Positions 1 to 4,463 of a stretch of DNA of 7,976 bases are shown here, piece after piece. Positions within the stretch are counted from its first letter, which is position 1. Each line of letters opens with the position of its first letter. Source of the stretch: Planctomycetota bacterium (lineage in GTDB: Bacteria > Planctomycetota > Planctomycetia > Gemmatales > Gemmataceae); the NCBI GenBank assembly GCA_016200155.1, contig JACQFG010000290.1, forward strand, positions 1 through 7,976, read 5' to 3'. The position numbers and the translations under genes were made by a program. The notes beneath the pieces were generated by a model. That model was not told the origin of the DNA. It saw nothing but the letters and a program-made list of their open reading frames with translations, and did no database searches.

Positions 1-1
1 C

Positions 2-475
2 GCCGACGACGACCACCTGCGGCTGCTGTCGATTTTCCACTATATCCTCGGCGCGATGAACGCGTTTGCCGGCTGCCTTCCGCTGATTCACGTCACGCTC
101 GGCATGGTCTTCCTGGTCGGCACGTTCGACGACGATCCGAACGCGCCGTCCCGGGAAATCGGACTGCTCTTCGTTGTCATCGGCGGTGGAATCTCGCTTT
201 TCTGCTGGACGGCCGCGTCGGCGAAGATTTTCGCCGGCCGATCGCTGGCTCGCCGGGCCAACTACCGCTTCTGCTACATCGTCGCCATCCTGGAATGCCT
301 GCAGATGCCGACGGGCACGGCGCTCGGCGTGTGCACGATCGTGGTGCTATCGAGGCCCAGCGTGAAGGCGCTGTTCGAAGGGCGTCCGCATCGCAAACGT
401 CGGATCGATGATTTCGAGGACACAGTAGAGGCGCCGATGCCGCCCCGCAGCGATGACGGCGCGATTCACGCCTGA
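2..475 (+). CDS. Small multi-pass membrane protein of unknown function, 5' end cut by window edge
   Basis: The frame is open from base 2, reading ADDDHLRLLSIFHYILGA before the first internal ATG at 56, so the true start lies outside the window and the ATG at 56 is inside a membrane helix. About 157 residues are visible. Three hydrophobic helices can be seen: one around the LLSIFHY-to-VFLVG stretch, one around IGLLFVVIGGGISLFCW, and one around the YIVAILECLQMPTGTALGV stretch. A charged cytoplasmic-type tail rich in Arg, Asp and Glu follows. The HLRLLSIFHY opening and the P-x-GTALGV...VL-x-RPSVK-x-LF end match a small membrane-protein family I know from planctomycete and other bacterial genomes, with no assigned function. 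It converges on the next gene and their 3' ends overlap by 10 bp. Confidence 0.8.
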   Translation, partial: ADDDHLRLLSIFHYILGAMNAFAGCLPLIHVTLGMVFLVGTFDDDPNAPSREIGLLFVVIGGGISLFCWTAASAKIFAGRSLARRANYRFCYIVAILECLQMPTGTALGVCTIVVLSRPSVKALFEGRPHRKRRIDDFEDTVEAPMPPRSDDGAIHA

Positions 476-957
476 CCGTAGACCTCACGCGGAGCGGAGT
501 CCTCGCGACGCCAAGCCAGCAGCGTCAATGCCGTAAGCACCAGGCTCGCCACCCATTGCACCGTGCTTATGTGCAGATACCAGCGATGCAGCCCGTAGAA
601 AGCGTCCGGATCGACGACGCGCATCGGCTCGACAGCAAGCATTTCGTCCATCCGCACATGCAGCCGCGTCAGGATTCCAAGCGTCAGCACGAGGAGCAGC
701 CAGAGCCCGACGCGAAATCGGCGCCGCCTCACGTGGGAGTCGCGGGCACTCACAACATCCCAGCCCCAGATGCTCAGCGCAATCGCTCCGCCAAGGTTCA
801 AGTAGTTGGTCACCGATTGCGTGATGAACCCTTGCTGCAGATGTGATCCCAGGACAATCCGGCCGACGTGAATGACGACCGCGGCGTAAAACAGAAACCC
901 GCCCTGCCAGAACATCAGCGCCGTCAGCAACAGGAATCGCCGCGTCAGCGTCATCAT
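466..957 (-). CDS. Four-helix integral membrane protein of unknown function
   Basis: The protein has 163 residues with four predicted membrane segments, roughly at 8-32, 52-70, 82-98 and 126-148. They are linked by an Arg-rich loop (RRRRFR at 77-82) and a charged loop (RLHVRMDEM at 98-106). The HRWYLHISTVQW stretch at 124-135 looks like the conserved heart of an uncharacterised planctomycete family. No catalytic motif was seen. The start is the first of two consecutive ATG codons and overlaps the stop of the upstream dehydratase gene (ATGA-type, 4 bp). No clear ribosome site precedes it, so it is probably translated by coupling and shares the operon promoter. Its 3' end overlaps the convergent gene on the other strand by 10 bp. 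Whether it serves the same pathway as the enzyme, for example in transport, is unknown; its length and helix count do not match a known transporter class. Confidence 0.8.
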   Translation of the reverse strand: MMTLTRRFLLLTALMFWQGGFLFYAAVVIHVGRIVLGSHLQQGFITQSVTNYLNLGGAIALSIWGWDVVSARDSHVRRRRFRVGLWLLLVLTLGILTRLHVRMDEMLAVEPMRVVDPDAFYGLHRWYLHISTVQWVASLVLTALTLLAWRREDSAPREVYGQA

Positions 958-2072
958 TTGCCGACCCGATATTTCTCGACGACCGCCTCATCGAGATCGA
1001 CGCCCAGTCCCGGCTCTTCCGGCACGCAAATGTCGCCTTCGACGACCGGAAATTTCTTCTTCGTCAGCGTTTGCCGCAGGGCGCCTTGCTCGACGCAGTA
1101 TTCGAAGTAATGCGAGTTCGGCAGGGCCGCGACGAAGTGCAGCGACGCCGCGATGTTGACGCCGGTCTTGTACGAGTGATTGACCGCAAGGCGATGGCGA
1201 TCCGCGGCATCCCAGCCCATGCGTTTGCTGCGCATCAGGCCGCCGACGCGCGTCACGTCGACCTGCACGACGTCGATGCCGGCGTCCATCATGGCGACCA
1301 TCTCTTTGATGTCGCAAATCTCCTCGCCGGCGGCGATCCGCATCGGCGGCGTGCTCTCACAGAGCCGGCGGTAGCCATCGATGTTATCAGGATGCAATGG
1401 CTCCTCCAGCCAGGCCAGGTTGAACTCGCCGAACTGTTTGGCCCGCTTGATCGATGTCGCGGTGTCCCAGGCCAGGCCCGCATCGACCATGAACTCCACG
1501 TTCGGGCCGATGCCCTTGCGGGCCGCGCGGACGTGGGCGATGTCGCTCTCTTCGCTCTGCCCCATCGGGCCCCAACCGAACTTGACCGCCTGGTAGCCCT
1601 GTCCGACCAGCTCGCGGCCAATGCGTTCGGTCTCGGCCGGCGAATCGCCAAAGAGGATGGAGGCGTAGGCGCGGAACTTCTTGCGAAACCCGCCGCCGAG
1701 CAGTTGATACACGGGCCGCTTGACCGCCTTGCCGACGATGTCCCACAACGCGATCTCGACGCCCGACATCGCCTGGATGACGGCCCCCTGCCGGCCAAAG
1801 AAGATCGAGCCTTCGTACATGCGATGAATGAGCCGATCGATCTCGAACGGGTCCTGCCCGAGCACGCACTCGGCCAGCCCGCGCGAAATCTTGTGCGAGA
1901 TCGGCGCGTCGATGATCGCCTTCGCCACGGACGGCGACGAATCGACCTCGCCGACCCCGGTGATGCCGGCATCGGTGTGGACCTTGACGACGAGCGTGTC
2001 CTGGCTGCCGTCGCAGCGCTCGTTGACGGTGGGGAGGCGAAGATGGATCGCTTCGACTTGGGTGATTTTCAT
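954..2072 (-). CDS. Enolase-superfamily enzyme, mandelate racemase/muconate lactonizing subgroup (probable sugar-acid dehydratase or racemase)
   Basis: This 372-residue cytosolic enzyme has the usual family length. Residues 1-120 form the capping domain and about 130-350 the TIM barrel. Metal ligands are visible as D197 (FMVDAGLAW), one of E223/E224 (WLEEP) and E250 (AAGEE). The mandelate-racemase-type His-Asp dyad is D272 (VQVDVTR) and H299 (AVNHS), with a further acid at E324 (HYFEY). The second-strand motif is K164-F-G166, so only the first Lys of the usual KxK pair is present. Family members abstract the proton alpha to a carboxylate of acid sugars or related acids, using Mg2+. The substrate cannot be read from sequence. 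It is the first gene of a two-gene operon with the membrane protein at 466-957. No strong Shine-Dalgarno precedes the ATG. An insertion sequence begins about 55 bp upstream, so its native promoter may be displaced. Confidence 0.93.
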   Translation of the reverse strand: MKITQVEAIHLRLPTVNERCDGSQDTLVVKVHTDAGITGVGEVDSSPSVAKAIIDAPISHKISRGLAECVLGQDPFEIDRLIHRMYEGSIFFGRQGAVIQAMSGVEIALWDIVGKAVKRPVYQLLGGGFRKKFRAYASILFGDSPAETERIGRELVGQGYQAVKFGWGPMGQSEESDIAHVRAARKGIGPNVEFMVDAGLAWDTATSIKRAKQFGEFNLAWLEEPLHPDNIDGYRRLCESTPPMRIAAGEEICDIKEMVAMMDAGIDVVQVDVTRVGGLMRSKRMGWDAADRHRLAVNHSYKTGVNIAASLHFVAALPNSHYFEYCVEQGALRQTLTKKKFPVVEGDICVPEEPGLGVDLDEAVVEKYRVGK

Positions 2073-2127
2073 GAGGACATCATAGGATCCGCGTCATGCT
2101 GCGAAAATGGGTTGAAGATATAGGAAG

Positions 2128-2151
2128 ACGGGGCGTCCATGTTGATCGTTG
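2128..2151 (+). repeat. Left sub-terminal inverted repeat of the IS
   Basis: This segment pairs with 3386-3408 in inverted orientation. CCATG (2137-2141), two unmatched bases and GATCGTTG (2144-2151) match the reverse complement of the right copy exactly. The outer ACGG (2128-2131) also matches if one gap is allowed. About 18 of 24 positions agree, well beyond chance for two segments flanking a transposase gene. Confidence 0.65.
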
Positions 2152-2157
2152 GGTAAA

Positions 2158-2180
2158 CTGGTGTTTCTACAAGACCCCAG
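2158..2180 (+). other. Hairpin in the transposase leader
   Basis: CTGG at 2158-2161 pairs with CCAG at 2177-2180. After one mismatch, GTTT (2163-2166) pairs with AGAC (2172-2175, one G.U), leaving a five-base loop. It lies between the left repeat and the transposase ribosome site. It could limit translation started from outside the IS, or belong to a left-end guide RNA as in the IS110 subgroup proper. The fold is seen by eye only. Confidence 0.4.
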
Positions 2181-2194
2181 AAAACCTAACGCAT

Positions 2195-2199
2195 GGAGG
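2195..2199 (+). promoter_or_regulatory. Ribosome binding site GGAGG that sets the transposase start
   Basis: GGAGG ends 5 nt before the ATG at 2205. The in-frame ATG at 2193 overlaps this site and has no such signal, so 2205 is the better start. Confidence 0.75.
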
Positions 2200-2204
2200 C
2201 CCCG

Positions 2205-3269
2205 ATGAAGCGTCAGTATTTTATTGGTTTGGACACGCACGGCTCGTTCTGCGCAATGGCGGTGGTCACGAGCGATGGCAAGTTGGCCCAACGCGGCAAC
2301 TGTAAAACCACCATCTCGGCTCTGCGTGAGATGATCGGCAAAGTGCCGGCGCCGCGACACTTGGTGTTCGAAGAAGGGCCGCTGGCCAACTGGCTTTATC
2401 GCAACCTCGCTGAACACGTCGAGGCGTTGACGGTGGCCGAGCCGCGACGCAATCGGCTGATCGCCTGCGAAGGAGACAAGGACGATCCCGTCGATGCCGA
2501 GAAGTTGGCGAACCTGTTGCGTGGCGGCTATGTCAAGAGCGTTCATCAAACGGAAACGCTCGCGGAGACCTTGTTCAAGCAACTGGTGGCGCAGTATCAG
2601 AGCCGAGTGCGTCGTCGTGTGGCGGCGAGTCTGCAGGTCACGGCGATCCTCAAGCAGCACGGGGTGATGGCTCGGGCCAAGCACTTCGATCGCGCCGAGG
2701 ATCGCGTCGAAATTTTGCAGCAATTGCCCCCGGAGCGGCTGCTGCGCGAGATGGTCACGGCTTCATGGAAAGAGTACGATGCGTTGGTGAGGCACGAGGA
2801 TGCCTGGCGAAAACGGCTGGTGCGGCAGGCGAAGAAGGACGATGTTGTCGTGCGTTTCACGGCACTGCCCGGCATCAGTTGGGTGCGCGCCGCCACCCTG
2901 CGAGCGTACCTCGACACGCCGTGGCGGTTTCGCAGCGCCAAGGCGTTGTGGAAATATCTGGGCATCGGTTTAGACCGACGCCACTCGGGCAATGGTCCCG
3001 AACTTTTGGCAGTGCCGAAGCAGACGAATCGTTTGCTCAAGAGCACGATCCTTGGCGCGGCGAGGTCGGCGATCGCCCAAGGAGAGAACCCGTTCGCCGG
3101 CCAGTATGAGGGCTGGATTTCCCGCGGCGTGTCGGCGAAGATGGCCAAGCGCAATGTGGCGCGGAGTCTGTCGGCGACGCTGTGGGGCTTATGGAAAAGC
3201 GGCACGGTCTACCATCCGGAGTGGGTGGGAGTGAACATGGCCGCAACGCAAGGGATCGAGACGTTCTAA
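2205..3269 (+). CDS. IS110-family transposase (DEDD recombinase with C-terminal serine domain)
   Basis: The protein has 354 residues, a usual length for the family. The N-terminal RuvC-like domain (about 1-150) shows the DEDD set: D10 in GLDTH, E56 in VFEEGP, and D94 with D97 in DDPVDA. The middle (about 120-210) is Lys/Arg- and Glu-rich, as expected of the coiled-coil linker. The Transposase_20-type C-terminal domain starts with LPGISWVRAATLRAYL at about 221 and continues through WKYLGIG. It contains HSGNG, where S261 is the likely nucleophilic serine, then a basic stretch. IS110 recombinases act on a circular or ends-joined intermediate, guided to donor and target by an element-encoded bridge (seeker) RNA. 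All recognised catalytic positions are intact and the frame is unbroken, so the element may be active. The start was chosen by the GGAGG site at 2195-2199. Confidence 0.95.
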   Translation: MKRQYFIGLDTHGSFCAMAVVTSDGKLAQRGNCKTTISALREMIGKVPAPRHLVFEEGPLANWLYRNLAEHVEALTVAEPRRNRLIACEGDKDDPVDAEKLANLLRGGYVKSVHQTETLAETLFKQLVAQYQSRVRRRVAASLQVTAILKQHGVMARAKHFDRAEDRVEILQQLPPERLLREMVTASWKEYDALVRHEDAWRKRLVRQAKKDDVVVRFTALPGISWVRAATLRAYLDTPWRFRSAKALWKYLGIGLDRRHSGNGPELLAVPKQTNRLLKSTILGAARSAIAQGENPFAGQYEGWISRGVSAKMAKRNVARSLSATLWGLWKSGTVYHPEWVGVNMAATQGIETF

Positions 3270-3385
3270 AGGTGCGTCAACGATGCGATGTTCCGCGTAG
3301 AGGGCGGAGCTCCGACGCAAGGCATGGGCCTGCTTCGGCAGAGCCCCGTGGGTTGAATGGGCCCGCCCTCTACTTTCGCTACGCT
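3270..3385 (+). ncRNA. Candidate bridge/seeker RNA region of the IS right end
   Basis: The stretch between the transposase stop and the right repeat is rich in nested inverted repeats. A perfect 11-bp outer stem joins 3297-3307 (GTAGAGGGCGG) to 3363-3373. Inside it is a hairpin of GGGC plus CTGC (3326-3333) closing a TTCG loop (3334-3337) against GCAG and GCCC (3338-3346, one bulged A). The 10-bp palindrome CGGAGCTCCG lies at 3305-3314. TCAACGAT occurs at both ends (3277-3284 and 3385-3392). GCGTAG at 3295-3300 can alternatively pair with CTACGC at 3379-3384. Position, length (about 115 nt) and folding fit the IS1111-type guide RNA, which is read on the transposase strand. Expression and guide loops are inferred. 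The structure could also just be DNA-level ends recognised by the transposase. Confidence 0.4.
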
Positions 3386-3408
3386 CAACGATCTTCATGG
3401 GCCTCCGT
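3386..3408 (-). repeat. Right sub-terminal inverted repeat of the IS
   Basis: CAACGATC (3386-3393), two bases and CATGG (3396-3400) are the reverse complement of the left repeat core. CCGT at 3405-3408 matches the outer ACGG of the left copy. The CAACGAT core also occurs at 3278-3284, just after the transposase stop. Confidence 0.65.
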
Positions 3409-3583
3409 GGGCGACCAGGGAGAGCTCCCGATAGGTGCCTGGGCGACTTTTTTGATTGCCCGTTACCCGAAGTTGAACGCGAACGCCGCACCGCAGAACT
3501 GGAATCGTGGAGGAGGGACAACGTTGCCTGTTGCTTTGCCGGTGGGTTTTCAAGGCATGGCGAGCGGTGTCCGATGGTGGGAC
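3409..3583. other. Gene-free segment between IS right end and terminator, with short repeats
   Basis: No convincing gene lies here. GGGAG and CTCCC (3418-3429) form a near-palindrome. TGGGCGAC occurs twice (3408-3415 and 3440-3447). CCAGG (3415-3419) can pair with CCTGG (3438-3442), and a run of six T follows at 3448-3453. That might act as a weak plus-strand terminator behind the IS, but five bases separate stem and T run. The open frames through this segment are low-complexity, Arg/Ser-rich shadows. Confidence 0.5.
3431..3440 (+). repeat. 10-bp direct repeat ATAGGTGCCT, first copy
   Basis: The identical decamer recurs at 3910-3919 in the same orientation. The two copies bracket the minus-strand structured RNA. 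It could be a duplicated target, a repeat-family edge or chance. Confidence 0.35.
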
Positions 3584-3616
3584 AAAAAAAGCCTGGCAGG
3601 AAGAATCCCGCCAGGC
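3584..3616 (-). terminator. Rho-independent terminator, minus strand
   Basis: GCCTGGC (3591-3597) pairs with GCCAGGC (3610-3616). On the minus-strand RNA the stem continues with a G.U and two G-C pairs to a six-base AUUCUU loop, giving ten pairs. Seven U follow directly (A run at 3584-3590 on the plus strand). Stem strength and an immediate U tract make it a textbook intrinsic terminator. No protein gene lies upstream of it on that strand before the TA locus. Confidence 0.85.
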
Positions 3617-3909
3617 GGATGCACCATCGGCGCACCGTCGACCTGGATATTCCTCGTCAGGTTGCACCCCTGCAGAGCCTGACTCCGCTTCTCCAGGTAA
3701 ACCAAGCGTAACCCACGCGGACAAGCAAGCAAGGCCGCGTGAACCGAGTCGGCTGATTCCTTGGATTCCGAAGCCGTTGCAAGGCACAAGCTCCTCAAAG
3801 TCCCCTGGCTGGAGACCGCGATCTGACTGTGGAATGGATGCCCCTGAAGAATCAAAAAAACAAAATCTGGGCGTCCCCGTAGGAAGTACGTATTGACTTC
3901 TTCCTTCCT

Positions 3910-3919
3910 ATAGGTGCCT
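3910..3919 (+). repeat. 10-bp direct repeat ATAGGTGCCT, second copy
   Basis: Identical to 3431-3440. Here it overlaps the long-range stem arm at 3914-3922, so the 5' side of the RNA candidate shares sequence with the flank beyond its terminator. Confidence 0.35.
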
Positions 3920-3979
3920 TGCGCTTGCGAGTTTTACTCACACTCACACGCTGACACACGTGGCTCGCCGCAACTGACT

Positions 3980-4008
3980 TTGAAACCGCGTGCTCGATTG
4001 GCTAGAAT
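3980..4008 (+). promoter_or_regulatory. Sigma70-type promoter of the antitoxin gene
   Basis: TTGAAA (3980-3985) and TAGAAT (4003-4008) are each one base from consensus (TTGACA, TATAAT) and stand exactly 17 bp apart. Transcription would start near 4015 and leave a leader of about 125 nt before the ATG at 4142. This is the best promoter match I found in the window. Confidence 0.55.
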
Positions 4009-4012
4009 CGAG
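3993..4012 (+). promoter_or_regulatory. Palindrome over the -10 box, candidate operator
   Basis: CTCGATT (3993-3999) and AATCGAG (4006-4012) form a perfect 7-bp inverted repeat around GGCTAG and cover the -10 element. Type II antitoxins often repress their own promoter at such sites, so an operator is likely. The binding protein is not known. The same sequence could fold as a hairpin, but no T run follows, so it is not a terminator. Confidence 0.45.
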
Positions 4013-4141
4013 GAAGTGGATGCCGTCCGCACACGCCAGCCAACGCGCACCCTCGCAATGGATTGTATTGCGCTGCACACCGACATCTCCTCTTTTCTTC
4101 TTACTTTCACGCCGATAAACTAAATTAGGAGACCCAACACG

Positions 4142-4405
4142 ATGACACCCATTCGAATCAAGACCCGAATCGACTCCGAAACTCTCAATTTGCCGGAGCT
4201 TCAGCCTTTGGTGGGCAAGACGGTCGAAATTCGCGTTGTAGAAGCGGGGGAATCGGCAATCGATCGGCTGCTCGATTCCGACTACCGTGCTGATTGCGAG
4301 GCCGACATTTCGCCAGAAGTGCTGCTCGCCGATGTTCGCGCTGGCCTGGCGAGCATTGCGGGAGACATGACCGCCGACTTCGCCGCCGAACGGGATGAGC
4401 GTTAA
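4142..4405 (+). CDS. Antitoxin-like small protein, partner of a PIN toxin (orphaned)
   Basis: This 87-residue acidic protein starts at an ATG preceded by AGGAGA (4127-4132, 9 nt away). The N-terminus (IRIKTRIDSETLNLPELQPLVGKTVEI) is predicted beta-rich and matches small planctomycete proteins encoded just ahead of PIN-domain toxins. The C-terminal half carries the expected flexible, acidic toxin-binding tail, ending in the TADFAAERDER stretch. The next codons at 4407 begin a PIN domain (FFDTSA), one base after the stop, which is the normal antitoxin-toxin spacing. That toxin is broken, so this antitoxin is an orphan here. It may still regulate its own promoter or neutralise a related toxin elsewhere. 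The family assignment rests on context and recognition of the N-terminus; the DNA-binding mode is unknown. Confidence 0.75.
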   Translation: MTPIRIKTRIDSETLNLPELQPLVGKTVEIRVVEAGESAIDRLLDSDYRADCEADISPEVLLADVRAGLASIAGDMTADFAAERDER

Positions 4406-4406
4406 G

Positions 4407-4463
4407 ATGCCCATACACTTTTTCGACACCAGCGCCATCAGACTTCGTGAGCAATGGATTTAA
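4407..4463 (+). pseudogene. Truncated PIN-domain (VapC-like) toxin remnant
   Basis: Just after the antitoxin stop, an ATG opens MPIHFFDTSAIRLREQWI and then a stop, 18 codons in all. MPIHFFDTSAI is a typical PIN-domain start, with D7 in FFDTSA being the first of the acidic residues that bind the catalytic metal. Intact VapC proteins run about 125-145 residues, so more than 85 percent is missing. Neither of the other two plus frames continues the domain, so a simple frameshift does not explain it. The sequence departs from the family after the Ile at 4437-4439. The last codons run into the 3' end of the convergent ATPase gene. That suggests the break came with arrival of that gene or with a deletion. 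It cannot be an active nuclease. Confidence 0.7.

Larger units (their letters stand above)
2128..3408 (+). mobile_element. IS110-family insertion sequence (IS1111-like), limits taken from its sub-terminal inverted repeats
   Basis: A single IS110-type transposase gene (2205-3269) lies between two imperfect inverted repeats, 2128-2151 and 3386-3408. Their shared core is CCATG-N2-GATCGTTG (13 identical bases at identical spacing), with further ACGG matches on the outer side. Sub-terminal repeats of this kind are characteristic of the IS1111 subgroup, in which the non-coding guide RNA lies between the transposase gene and the right end. The layout here fits: 77 bp from left repeat to gene start (53 bp between the repeat's inner edge and the ATG) and about 115 bp of structured sequence after the gene. 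True ends are probably a few bases outside the repeats. No target duplication is expected for this family and I found none. The exact junctions need comparison with other copies. Confidence 0.7.
3584..3922 (-). ncRNA. Structured minus-strand RNA candidate ending in an intrinsic terminator
   Basis: Read on the minus strand, about 340 nt carry a chain of stems. A perfect 9-bp long-range stem joins 3914-3922 to 3779-3787. Hairpins follow at 3800-3816 (6 bp), 3750-3776 (5 bp) and 3714-3741 (perfect 7 bp with a 14-nt loop). A compound hairpin spans 3641-3698: a 7-bp outer stem, an 8x8 internal loop, a 6-bp stem and TGCA/TGCA closing four G. Another hairpin is at 3616-3637, and the terminator stem is at 3591-3616. 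In three stems a pair that would be A.C on the plus strand is G.U on the minus strand (3803/3813, 3623/3631, 3598/3609), which points to the minus strand as the RNA. No open frame explains it. It may be an independent small RNA, or a leader that once fed the operon now beyond the IS. I do not recognise a known class, and the 5' end is a guess. Confidence 0.5.

Noticed and set aside
1071..2123. Long plus-strand open frame of 350 codons
   Set aside because: It is antisense to the enolase-superfamily gene, which has complete catalytic motifs; the plus product is Asp/His/Arg-rich low-complexity and is a GC-rich codon shadow.
2193..2204. Earlier in-frame ATG for the transposase at 2193
   Set aside because: It overlaps the GGAGG that serves the ATG at 2205 and has no ribosome site of its own; 2205 gives the usual family N-terminus.
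3448..3453. Possible plus-strand terminator behind the IS (CCAGG/CCTGG stem then six T)
   Set aside because: The stem is short and five bases separate it from the T run, so I do not list it as a terminator.
3182..3896. Several overlapping frames on both strands after the transposase (for example 3182-3682, 3507-3896, 3550-3855 minus)
   Set aside because: They run through stems and the terminator, are rich in Arg, Ser and Pro, lack ribosome sites, and match no protein I know.
2119..3912. 9-bp inverted repeat TATAGGAAG (2119-2127) and its complement (3904-3912) as outer IS ends
   Set aside because: A match of this length is expected by chance between segments of this size, and it does not extend; the repeats at 2128-2151 and 3386-3408 are far better.
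3584..3922. Identification of the minus-strand RNA as SRP RNA, tmRNA, RNase P RNA or 6S RNA
   Set aside because: There is no GGAAG-type SRP apical motif and no tmRNA acceptor or T-arm end. A GAGGAA...TCC string recalls RNase P but sits near the 3' end without the P4 partner. There is no 6S-type central bubble between long closing arms.
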